Origin: SVMC01 sp045601345
GTDB taxonomy: Bacteria; Bacillota; Clostridia; Oscillospirales; Oscillospiraceae
DNA length: 18,124 bases
Direction of reading: 5' to 3'
Assembly: GCA_045601345.1 (NCBI GenBank)
Contig: JAZRZL010000001.1
Coordinates: forward strand, 1 to 18,124
Shown here: positions 7,064 to 16,140 of the stretch, piece after piece
How the letters are laid out: every line of letters begins with the position of its first letter
Position numbering within the stretch: position 1 is the first letter of the stretch
Translations under genes and position numbers: made by a program
The notes under the pieces: model-generated
What the model was told of the DNA's origin: nothing
The model's input: only the letters and a program-made list of their open reading frames with translations
The model's database searches: none

Positions 7064-7731
7064 GGCGATTCCTTCTTTCTTTCATCAAATAGGCAGCCAC
7101 GCAGCGCCTGTACATCCGGGAAAATGCTTTGCGCACCGGCAAGCCTAAGGGTTTCCTCCGAGCGGAAGCCCCAGCTGACGCAGAGAAGGGGCAGCCCGAC
7201 ATTGCTTGCTGTGGCAATATCGGTTTCGCTGTCGCCGATGTAGACCGCATTTTTCTTATCCCTTTCCAAAAGGGCAAGTGCGGCCGCGCACCCATCGGGG
7301 AAGGGCTTGCGGCGTCTTCCCTCCTGATCGCCGATAGCAACGGGGATCAGGTCAGCAAAGTGGGCTTTGGTCAGGGCTTTTACGACCTCATCCGGCTTGT
7401 TGGAGACCACCGCCATGGCGCATCCCCGATGGCGCAACTCCTGTAAAAGCGCCGGAATGCCGGGATAAGGCTTGGTATAGACATTATAATTTGCAGAATA
7501 ATGGGCGCGGAAGTCGGCATAGACCGCATCAAAGGCAGAGGTCTGCACCCCTTCCGGGAGCAGACGGCAGATGAGATTGCGTACCCCGTGCCCCACGGCA
7601 TTTCGCACCTGTTCTTCCTTGCTGACGGCAAAGCCATGCGCCGCCAATGCATAATTGGCACTGGCGGTCAGGTCGGAAAGTGTATCAAGCAGAGTGCCGT
7701 CCAAATCCCAGAGGATGGTGGTGTATTGCAT
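7060..7731 (-). CDS. HAD-superfamily phosphatase, phosphoglycolate-phosphatase (Gph) type
   Basis: A 223-aa cytoplasmic HAD hydrolase of subfamily IA. All four motifs are present: I, DLDGT with nucleophile D9 and acid D11; II, VVSNK with S110; III, K142 in RRKPFPDG; IV, GDSETD with D167 and D171. A helical cap occupies about residues 15-85. The family removes phosphate from small metabolites; 2-phosphoglycolate is the usual named substrate, but specificity cannot be read from the motifs. The ATG lies 4 nt after the stop of the XpaC gene with only a weak GGAAAA RBS, so coupling is likely. The 3' end overlaps the zinc-ribbon start. Confidence 0.9.
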   Translation of the reverse strand: MQYTTILWDLDGTLLDTLSDLTASANYALAAHGFAVSKEEQVRNAVGHGVRNLICRLLPEGVQTSAFDAVYADFRAHYSANYNVYTKPYPGIPALLQELRHRGCAMAVVSNKPDEVVKALTKAHFADLIPVAIGDQEGRRRKPFPDGCAAALALLERDKKNAVYIGDSETDIATASNVGLPLLCVSWGFRSEETLRLAGAQSIFPDVQALRGCLFDERKKESP

Positions 7732-7735
7732 AGGC

Positions 7736-9013
7736 TTATTTTTCCAGATGCTCCAGTGTCAGCTCCAGCGCATCGGCAGAAAGTCCGTCATTGCGGAGCA
7801 TCTGGCGCATCACTTCAATATCAGAGGAAATATCCAGCACATCGGTATCAAAGAGCTTGTCCAGCTGGCGCTCGTAGCTCTCGGTGAGCTGGTCGAGCAT
7901 ACCGCTGATTTGCCCTTTTGCGCGGCGAATATTTTCGGTTTCCACGCCCTGTTCTTCGAGCTGGGCGTAGGTTTCCAGAATTTTCAGCGTTTGAGGCAGA
8001 TAATAATCCATAAAGGAGCGCAGCTCTCCCTCCCGGTCGGGATGCTTGGAGAGATAGCGGAAGATTTCGCCGGTGAGAAGCTCAATGCGGTCGATTTTTT
8101 GGGAAATGACCGCATCGGCAATACGGTCATTATCTGCGCGAATGCGGCGAAGCACTCCCTCTGCGCGGTCATCACTTTTTTTCGGTGCGGTCTGTTTTTC
8201 TTCCTGCACCATCTGCTCGGCAGAATATTCGGTGAACATCAGGCGGCTGTGCTTGCGGTCAATCCATGCCTGCTCCCATACGCCAAGGTCGATCATTTTC
8301 TGCAAATCGGCCATGATCTGACGGAAGGGACGGCCGGTGCGGTCGGCAAGCTCATGGATGGAGTAGTAGGTATCGTTGGGAGGCAAAATGGAGGCATATT
8401 CCTCTAGCCGCTTGGATTGTTTTGCTCTAACAAGACCAAATATAGTGAGGTAAATGCCCACAGCCAAAACGCCGAGGGAAAAGAAGCCATCCCCCAAAAA
8501 ATCCCTGAGGGTGAAAACCTCAGAAAGCGAATCGGCCAGTGCAAGAAGACCCAGACCGCCGACACACAGGCCGGTGATGAACATTGGTTTGCCGAATTTG
8601 AGTTTTGCTGTGCGGATGTTTTTTGTAGTTTTATTGGGAACAGGCACCTGATTTTTTTCCTGCACCGGGACAGCCCACCGGGCATTGCGCTGGCGGGAGC
8701 GTTCTGTCTGCTCCTGCGCCTGCTTTGCCCAATACTGCGCCTGCTGCTTTGTCCGCTCTGCTTGCTCTTTGGCCTTCCGGGCATAGTCCTGACTTGCCTG
8801 AGATGATGAAGCATTCGGTGTAGAAGCTTGCGTCTGCTGCTTTCTCTGCGCAGCGGAGGGAAGATCCATGGCCACATCAGGAAGAATTCCTTTGGATTTG
8901 AGAATGACAAGAAGAATGCCAAGTGGCCAAGCGGCCAGAAATGCGCCGATAATTAGAAGTGTCCAAATCGTATTGCTGCGCTGCTTGCGCGCATTGCGTT
9001 CACGATTGTCCAT
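7736..9013 (-). CDS. XpaC-family (5-bromo-4-chloroindolyl phosphate hydrolysis) membrane protein
   Basis: A 425-aa protein. Residues 15-38 are a first TM helix. A long low-complexity segment follows (52-112, rich in Gln, Ala, Ser, Arg), then two more TM helices (about 143-160 and 176-196). A winged-helix-like segment (about 205-260) precedes a helical C-terminal XpaC-type domain (about 285-422). XpaC was named for X-phos hydrolysis in Bacillus; its biochemical role is not settled, and in Bacillus an xpaC gene neighbours a TelA-like gene. The start is firm: AAGGAGG 6 nt before the ATG. It heads the three-gene unit with the HAD and zinc-ribbon genes. The two TM regions around a Gln-rich linker make it longer than minimal XpaC proteins of about 200 aa. 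Confidence 0.75.
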   Translation of the reverse strand: MDNRERNARKQRSNTIWTLLIIGAFLAAWPLGILLVILKSKGILPDVAMDLPSAAQRKQQTQASTPNASSSQASQDYARKAKEQAERTKQQAQYWAKQAQEQTERSRQRNARWAVPVQEKNQVPVPNKTTKNIRTAKLKFGKPMFITGLCVGGLGLLALADSLSEVFTLRDFLGDGFFSLGVLAVGIYLTIFGLVRAKQSKRLEEYASILPPNDTYYSIHELADRTGRPFRQIMADLQKMIDLGVWEQAWIDRKHSRLMFTEYSAEQMVQEEKQTAPKKSDDRAEGVLRRIRADNDRIADAVISQKIDRIELLTGEIFRYLSKHPDREGELRSFMDYYLPQTLKILETYAQLEEQGVETENIRRAKGQISGMLDQLTESYERQLDKLFDTDVLDISSDIEVMRQMLRNDGLSADALELTLEHLEK

Positions 9014-9042
9014 GGCAAACCTCCTTGGAGTAACAGCATTGA

Positions 9043-9174
9043 AGGACGGTTCTTAATGGCATTAAGTTAGTAACTGTGAAAACTTTCGTTTTGATAACAT
9101 TGTTCCCCAAAGGCCAAGGCTTCCCCAGAGGGGAAGGCAAGGGCTGTTAACTTACTGCCATTGAAAACCGTCCT
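9043..9174. repeat. MITE-like dispersed element, 132 bp, with imperfect terminal inverted repeats
   Basis: The left end 9043-9070 and the reverse complement of the right end 9147-9174 match at 24 of 28 bases (AGGACGGTT...AATGGC...TAAGTTA). The right half contains the CTTCCCC-AGA-GGGGAAG palindrome, and 9120-9165 matches the element at 6412-6457 at 42 of 46 positions. No coding capacity. It fills the gap between the polysaccharide operon and the XpaC unit. As RNA it would fold into a long hairpin and might affect read-through, though it lacks a T-run. I could not identify a target-site duplication. Confidence 0.75.
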
Positions 9175-9185
9175 CTGTTTTTCTC

Positions 9186-10157
9186 TCATTTTTTCTTTTT
9201 GATTTTGGAGCTGTTGATATCAATCCAGCTGCCGATGCGATAGTCCCATTCCTTGGGCTTGACCTCGTTGCAGCCGCCGCCGTGGTAGAAGGTGATTTCG
9301 CCAAAATAGATTTTGCCGTCCAGATTGTAGAGGTCAACCCGGCAATGCGGGAAGGGCTGGGACAGCTTGCGGGCGATTTCCACCATTTTTTCAAAATTTT
9401 CGGGCTTTTTGACCTCAAAATCCGCATTGGGTCTGGTTTCCCATACCGGCAGGAGGTTGAAGTCCATATCATAAATGTTGCGGGGATAGGTCTCATTATA
9501 GATCAGGTCTTCGGTGTAGAGGCCGAGGTCGAGGAAGAGAAGCTTAGGCTCGCCATCGAAGCACATGAATTTATAGTCGAGGGGCAGACGGCCATCTTTA
9601 TCGCGCACGACCTTTTCTGCCACAATTTTCCGCTCCACGTTCTTATAATTCCACTCTCTGGAATAGGGATAGGCATTCTGCCGCAGGGCATAGCGGAAGC
9701 GGCGGCGGAAGGATTTGAGATTGGCGGGTTTTCCGGGGCTTAGGATATAGTTTTCCCCGGAACCGTGGGTACATTTAAAGATAATTTCCCCCATATTTTC
9801 AAAATTCTTGAAGTCGATCTCATCGACAGAATTAAAAACGCCGACCTGGGGCAGGAGAATATCCTCATAGCCGCATTCTGCCACATAGCCGCGGGCGGCA
9901 TTCTTGCACGAGCAGCGGGTCAGAAGGGGATCGCGGTTGTTGAGCTTGAGCCACCAGAGCTTCTCATCGAAGGTCTTGGGGTCTTTCAGGTCAAGGCCGG
10001 TACCGCAGTACAGCTTGTGAAACCACTGGGCATACTTTTCATCCGGCACATGGAGCATGAATTTTGCAAAGCTGCTTCGGGCAAGCTGAAATACGATACT
10101 ACCTATATCGCTGTGATCCGACCAATTTCGCAGGGCGGTTTTTATCTGATAAATCAT
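9186..10157 (-). CDS. TupA-like ATP-grasp protein (glycan-associated amidoligase)
   Basis: A 323-aa protein of the TupA-like ATP-grasp family, named for TupA of the teichuronopeptide locus of an alkaliphilic Bacillus. Such proteins are predicted to join amino acids to glycan carboxylates or amines using ATP. Evidence: N-terminal FDEKLWWLKLNNRDP; nucleotide-binding FKCTHGSGEN (127-136); AEKV (180-183) followed by DYKFMCFDGEP; and metal-binding RVDLY plus GEITFYHGGG (273-295). The start chosen is the ATG at 10157 (AGGAAGGA, 7 nt upstream), not the upstream in-frame codons that overlap the GNAT gene. It is the last gene of the polysaccharide operon, 28 nt after the GNAT gene. The usual DKY-type motif of the family is degenerate here (RCSCKNAARGYV). 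Activity and substrate are inferred. Confidence 0.85.
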   Translation of the reverse strand: MIYQIKTALRNWSDHSDIGSIVFQLARSSFAKFMLHVPDEKYAQWFHKLYCGTGLDLKDPKTFDEKLWWLKLNNRDPLLTRCSCKNAARGYVAECGYEDILLPQVGVFNSVDEIDFKNFENMGEIIFKCTHGSGENYILSPGKPANLKSFRRRFRYALRQNAYPYSREWNYKNVERKIVAEKVVRDKDGRLPLDYKFMCFDGEPKLLFLDLGLYTEDLIYNETYPRNIYDMDFNLLPVWETRPNADFEVKKPENFEKMVEIARKLSQPFPHCRVDLYNLDGKIYFGEITFYHGGGCNEVKPKEWDYRIGSWIDINSSKIKKKK

Positions 10158-10185
10158 ATGTCTATCCTTCCTTGCTATGGGGTTT

Positions 10186-10713
10186 TTATAGCTGCTTCGC
10201 TCTTGTGGTGCAAAAAACGCGCAAATGGGTTGGTTCATTCGTCAGGCAGTGAAACCAGCCGCTTTTTTTGGAGTAGCCAACATCGGCAAAGCCCAGCTTT
10301 TGCAGGGTACGGATGGAGGGGATGTTGTCCTCCTTGACTACAGCGTAAAGGGAATCCCAAGTAGCAGCTGTATCCGTAATGGCGGCGGCAATCAGCGTCC
10401 CGCCGAGACCGGCACCACGGAAATCATGATTTATATAATATGGATTAATCAGGGCATCGTTTTTTGTGAGAAAACGGTATTTGCCCAAATAGTTTTTCTT
10501 AATAAAGCAGTAGCCTACGGGCAGAGTACCTTCCGTCAAATAATAGACGGTATAGCCCCGGAATATCCGCAGGAGCAGCCTTGCCTTGTCAAATGCGGAA
10601 AAGCACTGCCGGATGCACGGCGGCACCAGCCGGAAAACAGATGGCGAAAAGGCCAAAAGGCACAGCGGATTTTGCCGGTCAGGTGCTTTGATCAGACGCT
10701 CGCTTGCTTTCAC
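10186..10713 (-). CDS. GNAT-family N-acetyltransferase
   Basis: A 175-aa GNAT acyltransferase. The acetyl-CoA pyrophosphate loop is RGAGLGG (99-105), and the C-terminal motif DNIPSIRTLQKLGF holds N130. Members transfer acetyl or other acyl groups to amines, mostly in the cytoplasm. The start is GTG at 10713 with AGGGAGG 8 nt upstream; the frame extends upstream to another GTG at 10752, but that overlaps the epimerase gene and lacks an RBS. It begins 17 nt after the epimerase stop. In this operon the likely job is N-acylating an amino sugar, for example the product of the DegT aminotransferase. An aminoacyl-transfer role beside the ATP-grasp genes is an alternative. Confidence 0.8.
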   Translation of the reverse strand: MKASERLIKAPDRQNPLCLLAFSPSVFRLVPPCIRQCFSAFDKARLLLRIFRGYTVYYLTEGTLPVGYCFIKKNYLGKYRFLTKNDALINPYYINHDFRGAGLGGTLIAAAITDTAATWDSLYAVVKEDNIPSIRTLQKLGFADVGYSKKSGWFHCLTNEPTHLRVFCTTRAKQL

Positions 10714-10730
10714 CGCTGCTGCCTCCCTTT

Positions 10731-11705
10731 TTACAGATTTTCCTTGTACCACGCAATGGCGGCCTCAATGCCGCGTGCAAAGCTCCAATCCGGGTCATAG
10801 CCGAGAAGGCGCTTGGCCTTGGAGATATCGGCGTTGGAGTGCTTGATATCGCCCGGGCGGTTGGGGCCGAAGTTCGGTTCCACATCCATATTCAGTGCCT
10901 TGGTGAGGCCATAGTAGATGTCGATAAGATATTCTCTGCCGCCGTAAGCGATATTGAAGGCTTCACCGGCAGCCTCTGCGGGGGCGAGGCAAGCCTTGAG
11001 GTTGGCCTCAATGACGTTTTCAATGTAAGTAAAGTCGCGGCTTTGGTGTCCGTCACCGTGAATGGTGGGCGTTTCACCGTGAAGGAGCAGCTTAATGAAT
11101 TTGGGAATGACGGCAGCATAGGCACCATCCGGATCCTGACGGCGGCCAAAGACGTTGAAATAACGCAGGCCAACGGTTTCCAGCCCGTAGTGCATGGTAT
11201 ACTGCTTTGCCCATTCCTCGTCGCACTGTTTGGTCAGTGCATAGGGAGAGAGAAGGTTTCCCTCTCTGCCCTCTGCCTTGGGGAGGGTAGGCTCATCGCC
11301 ATAGACAGAGCTGGAGGAAGCGTAAACAAAGCGCTTCACGCCGTTTTGCCGTGCAGCCTCCATCATGTTCAAAGTGCCCTGAATATTGTTGGCACAGTAG
11401 AACAGTGGCATTTCAATCGAACGAGGGACACTGCCCCAGGCGGCCTGATTGAGCACGTAGTCCACACCCTGCGTGGCCTTCATGCAGGTATCAAAATCCT
11501 TAATGTCACCTTTGATGAAGGTATAATTGGGATGATCCAGAAACAGGTCAACATTTTTCTGCTTGCCGGTAGAAAGATCATCCAGACAGCGAACCTTGTA
11601 ACCCAGATTCAGAATCGCTTCGCAGAGGTTCGAGCCGATAAAACCGGCACCGCCAGTGACAAGAAAGGTACTGCCTTCTGAGAACTTCAAATTGTGATAG
11701 CTCAT
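10731..11705 (-). CDS. UDP-N-acetylhexosamine 4-epimerase, WbpP/TviC type
   Basis: A 324-aa extended short-chain dehydrogenase/reductase. The NAD-binding GGAGFIG is at 18-24; catalytic residues are in ASSSSVYGD (130-137) and Y155xxxK159. The central stretch closely follows WbpP of Pseudomonas aeruginosa, with blocks GSVPRSI, LRYFNVFGRRQDP, GAYAAVIPKF and SRDFTYIENV. WbpP interconverts UDP-GlcNAc and UDP-GalNAc; TviC does the same with the uronic acids. Length is normal. The RBS (GGAAAGAAG) lies in the last codons of the upstream ATP-grasp gene, 5 nt away. Together with the dehydrogenase in this operon it should supply UDP-GalNAc or UDP-GalNAcA. Simple UDP-Glc/Gal epimerase activity is less likely but not excluded. 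Confidence 0.88.
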   Translation of the reverse strand: MSYHNLKFSEGSTFLVTGGAGFIGSNLCEAILNLGYKVRCLDDLSTGKQKNVDLFLDHPNYTFIKGDIKDFDTCMKATQGVDYVLNQAAWGSVPRSIEMPLFYCANNIQGTLNMMEAARQNGVKRFVYASSSSVYGDEPTLPKAEGREGNLLSPYALTKQCDEEWAKQYTMHYGLETVGLRYFNVFGRRQDPDGAYAAVIPKFIKLLLHGETPTIHGDGHQSRDFTYIENVIEANLKACLAPAEAAGEAFNIAYGGREYLIDIYYGLTKALNMDVEPNFGPNRPGDIKHSNADISKAKRLLGYDPDWSFARGIEAAIAWYKENL

Positions 11706-11710
11706 TTTAT

Positions 11711-12793
11711 TTACTTCTTTCCAAAAATCTCATTCAGAATTTCATCAGAGTCCTCACCAAAAAATGCGCCGGAGGAGAGCTGATGATACATTGTTCCGCC
11801 ATATTTGAGGTTCATTTCGATGAACACAGGTTCTCCGTCCTCGCCTACGGTAAAGTCCCAGGAAATGAGCTTGAAATCGCCCATTTTTGCGGCAAGCTTC
11901 AAGGCAATTTCGCAGACCTTGTCGTAGCTCGGTACGCGGAAGTCGGCGTATTTGATGCCGCAGGGGTGCGTATCGTGCCCCACATAGTGGACATCATAGG
12001 CCTTGGGATAGAGCGTACCATCCGGCTTGATGCTGGCGCACACACCGCCGACGGCAACTTGCCCCATGCGCACCGCATCACTGGTGCCCACCTGGAAATA
12101 GGAGCGCAGAACACGGATGCCCTTTGGACTGGCGTAGGTCACAACACGGATGGTATTGCAGGAGCTGGGGTTCATTTTTGCCATATCGGGATGCTGGGTG
12201 ATGTACTCCTGCGCATTGGTTTCCTCGGGCAGCTCCTTGAGAAGCTGTAGGAGAGCATCCTTGCCGTCCTTGGTTTTCCAGAAATAAATGCCGCCGCCCT
12301 TGCCGGATTCCAGCGCGACCTTAAAGATCACATCCCCGCAGTCAATACAATTCTGAATGGCCTGCTCCTCTGAGATGATCGAATAATCATCCGCATGATA
12401 GATTCCTGCCATTTTGCGGAAGACGGACTTTGGATGGCGGATTTCCGGGAAATACATCGTATAGTTGTTTTTGTTGTCGATGCCATGGGCAGAACCCCAG
12501 TCATTGAGGCGGTCTTCGATCTCGGTGTACTGCACATCTACCGGCACATAGCGCACATCGAATACACCGGTCTGCGCAGTCAAAAGCTCATGCCACAGCG
12601 GAGAAAAGTGCCGGGTATATTTGCTCCAGTAAGCCTTTGCAGCCTTGCGCTGCTCCGGCGTAATGGCGTTTTTGTGGTTGCCATATTTACCCTTTACCTG
12701 CTTGCGAAGATAGTATCTGCGCACAGACAAACGGAGCGATTTTGTCCATTGGTCTATTTTCACAGGGAGTACTTCTGTAAGAAAAGCGGACAT
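11711..12793 (-). CDS. Sugar-transfer-associated ATP-grasp protein
   Basis: A 360-aa protein of the ATP-grasp type found beside glycosyltransferases. ATP-grasp marks: VIFKV with K158, the glycine loop SGKGGG (163-168), the hinge QEYI (195-198), N213/R216 in CNTIRVVT, and metal ligands in WDF (312-314) and EMNLKYGG (326-333). The family is predicted to ligate an amino acid or other carboxylate to a glycan precursor; no member is assigned here with certainty. The start is ATG at 12793, one codon inside a GTG, with GAGGG 7 nt upstream. It is separated from the TupA-like protein by two genes and differs from it clearly, so the operon has two different ATP-grasp families. Confidence 0.82.
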   Translation of the reverse strand: MSAFLTEVLPVKIDQWTKSLRLSVRRYYLRKQVKGKYGNHKNAITPEQRKAAKAYWSKYTRHFSPLWHELLTAQTGVFDVRYVPVDVQYTEIEDRLNDWGSAHGIDNKNNYTMYFPEIRHPKSVFRKMAGIYHADDYSIISEEQAIQNCIDCGDVIFKVALESGKGGGIYFWKTKDGKDALLQLLKELPEETNAQEYITQHPDMAKMNPSSCNTIRVVTYASPKGIRVLRSYFQVGTSDAVRMGQVAVGGVCASIKPDGTLYPKAYDVHYVGHDTHPCGIKYADFRVPSYDKVCEIALKLAAKMGDFKLISWDFTVGEDGEPVFIEMNLKYGGTMYHQLSSGAFFGEDSDEILNEIFGKK

Positions 12794-12804
12794 CACATTT
12801 CCCT

Positions 12805-12842
12805 CTTTTCGTAATTCTTATGAAGAAGCGTTACACGAAAAG
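12805..12842 (-). other. Imperfect hairpin in the gap between GT2 and ATP-grasp genes
   Basis: In the 53-nt gap the arms CTTTTCG/CGAAAAG, TAA/TTA and TTCTT/AAGAA stack into a stem with small bulges and a 3-nt loop. There is no T-run, so it is not a terminator. It could mark RNA processing or protect an mRNA end within the operon. Evidence is structural only. Confidence 0.35.
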
Positions 12843-12846
12843 CAAA

Positions 12847-13671
12847 TCAGTTGTTGATCATTCCCTTTGCCTGAAGCTTTCGGATCAGCTTCTGTGCCCA
12901 GAAGGGCGTCAGACTTTTTACAAGGGCAGACAAAAAAGCAAAGATACGCCATCGAATCGGGTAGTTCAGGAGTTTATAGCCTATACGTGTGGTTTGATAG
13001 GTGCTCCAGCGAACCTTAAAGGTTCTGCGCCGGATGGCGTTGTCATCCTCGCGGACATCATAAAGTGCTTCCTGAAGATTGGCACCTTGAAATCCTTTAT
13101 AGAAAAAGCGGAACCACAGGTCATAATCCTGTCCACGTTCCGTGCGCTTTGCGACCACATAGCCGTCCAGTGCATCGTATACGCGCTTATAGGTCATAAT
13201 CATGGCGTGACCGAAGGGCAGCTTGCGGTACAGGGAGTAACGGTTGGGATGCTCTTCCATGTAGTAAATATCATGGAGGCCGTTTTCGTTAAATTTCTGT
13301 GCGGCGCAGCCGACCAAATCCATGTCCGGGTGCTCCATCAGGTATTTGACCTGCTTTTCAAAGCGGTCAGGATGGGAGCGGTCATCGCCGTCCATTCTGG
13401 CCACGAATTTGCCGGAGGCGTGCTCCAGACAGTGGTTCAGAGAGTAAGCCAGCTTCCGGTTAACATCGTTTTGAACCAGAACAAATTTATCAGGGTATTT
13501 CTTTGCATAGGCCTGACAAATTTCAAAGGTATTATCTGTAGAGCAATCATCGCAAATCACAAATTCCCAGTTGGTATAGGTTTGTGCAAGAATGGAGTCA
13601 ATGGCTTCGCACAGCGTATCCGCGCAGTTGTAAACAGACATAATGACCGAAATCAGGCCATAATCTTCCAT
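12847..13671 (-). CDS. GT2-family glycosyltransferase
   Basis: A 274-aa GT-A fold enzyme. It shows the N-terminal SVIMSVYN, the nucleotide-binding FVICDDCSTDNT (D41, D42), the DxD-type MDGDDRSHPDR (D94-D97) and ERGQDYDLWFRF near 190, which supplies the catalytic acid region. A hydrophobic stretch at about 243-258 may associate with the membrane. It would add one sugar to the lipid-linked glycan on the cytoplasmic face. The start chosen is the ATG at 13671 (GGAG 12 nt upstream), since the conserved domain begins at residue 6. Farther upstream in-frame codons lie inside the dehydrogenase gene and encode no GT sequence. The gap to the dehydrogenase stop is 25 nt. Donor and acceptor unknown. Confidence 0.88.
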   Translation of the reverse strand: MEDYGLISVIMSVYNCADTLCEAIDSILAQTYTNWEFVICDDCSTDNTFEICQAYAKKYPDKFVLVQNDVNRKLAYSLNHCLEHASGKFVARMDGDDRSHPDRFEKQVKYLMEHPDMDLVGCAAQKFNENGLHDIYYMEEHPNRYSLYRKLPFGHAMIMTYKRVYDALDGYVVAKRTERGQDYDLWFRFFYKGFQGANLQEALYDVREDDNAIRRRTFKVRWSTYQTTRIGYKLLNYPIRWRIFAFLSALVKSLTPFWAQKLIRKLQAKGMINN

Positions 13672-13696
13672 GGGGTTATTTGTCTCCTTTTCTGTG

Positions 13697-15010
<1,314 letters not shown>

Positions 15011-15015
15011 CGTTT

Positions 15016-16140
15016 TTACCTCTCAAAATAAGAATGTATGGTACGATACAAGGTGTCGCAGACAAAATTAACATCGAAGCGGGTTTCGGCAAGCTCGCGG
15101 GATTTGACGGCCATAGCTTCGGCCATTTCGCGGTTTTTACATAGCTTTTCCATCGCATCGGCCAGCGCGCCCACGGACTTCACGGGCACGAGGAAGCCGT
15201 TTTCCCCATCAATCACCGTTTCCCGGCAGCCGGGAGCGCGGGTCGTGACAACGGGACGGCCTACGGAAAGTGCCTCCAGAACGGAATGGGGCGTTCCCTC
15301 ATGGTAGGAAGGGAGGACAAAGGCATAGCAGCTTTGCAGGAACGGCAGGACATCCTCCTGTTCGCCGTGGAAAATCACAGTACCATCGTCAATATAGGGC
15401 TGAATATCTGCCATGCTGAGCATGGTCTGGTTGGGGTCAAAATAGCCCACCACATGACACTTAGCCTTAGGCACCCGCCTACGGAGCTTACGTCCGGCCT
15501 CCAAAAATTCCATCAATCCCTTATCCCGAATCAGCCGCCCTACAAAGAGGAAATCGAGATGATCCGGCAGGGGAGAGACAGGAAATTGTGTAAGATTCAC
15601 GCCGGAGCCGGGAATCATGACGGCCTGCTTTCGCGTGGCTATTTTCAGATCAAGGAACAGGCGCAGATCATCGTTGTTCTGGAAGAAAATTTTTTGTGCA
15701 TTGGGGAAGGCAACACGGTATTCCAGCTTGACGATATCCTGAATCAACTTGCGCTTCCAGTTTTCAGGAGGATCACGCAGCACGGAGCCGACACCGCCGA
15801 GCATAATAAAGCGGTTGGGGATATGTACACGTCTGGCAGCCAGTGTGCCGTAAATCATCATCTTGGCATGGTCGCAAAGGACGGCATCAGGCTTCAGCTC
15901 CTGTAGCATTTTGCGCAGCGCAAAATAGGTTGAAAGATCGGTAAAGGGATTGGTGGAGTTTTTGTCCAGCTTTACCTGATGGTATTGAATATCATCCTTG
16001 GCGAAGATATCCGCCCACTCCTCCTTCGGCTCCGGACCTAAAACGATTACCTCGGCGCGCCACTCGCGCAAATATTTCATGCAGTCCAGACGAAACTTGT
16101 ATACAGAAGGTGTATGGCCGGTGAGAAATGCAATTATCAT
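15016..16140 (-). CDS. GT4-family glycosyltransferase, PglA/WbaZ-like
   Basis: A 374-aa GT-B retaining glycosyltransferase. The N-terminal domain begins IIAFLTGHTPSV. The linker carries FVGRLIRDKGLMEF with R202 and K207 for the donor phosphates. The acidic EX7E motif is E281/E289 in SYHEGTPHSVLEAL, followed by VVTTRAPGCRETV and DGENGFLV. It resembles PglA-type enzymes that add a HexNAc to an undecaprenyl-diphosphate-linked first sugar. Its start overlaps the stop of the PglC-like gene (ATGA, 16140-16137), consistent with a second step right after sugar-phosphate transfer. Linkage and donor are not certain. Confidence 0.88.
   Translation of the reverse strand: MIIAFLTGHTPSVYKFRLDCMKYLREWRAEVIVLGPEPKEEWADIFAKDDIQYHQVKLDKNSTNPFTDLSTYFALRKMLQELKPDAVLCDHAKMMIYGTLAARRVHIPNRFIMLGGVGSVLRDPPENWKRKLIQDIVKLEYRVAFPNAQKIFFQNNDDLRLFLDLKIATRKQAVMIPGSGVNLTQFPVSPLPDHLDFLFVGRLIRDKGLMEFLEAGRKLRRRVPKAKCHVVGYFDPNQTMLSMADIQPYIDDGTVIFHGEQEDVLPFLQSCYAFVLPSYHEGTPHSVLEALSVGRPVVTTRAPGCRETVIDGENGFLVPVKSVGALADAMEKLCKNREMAEAMAVKSRELAETRFDVNFVCDTLYRTIHSYFER

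Noticed and set aside
10704..11681. 325-codon plus-strand frame
   Set aside because: Antisense shadow of the WbpP-type epimerase; no RBS, no recognisable motif.
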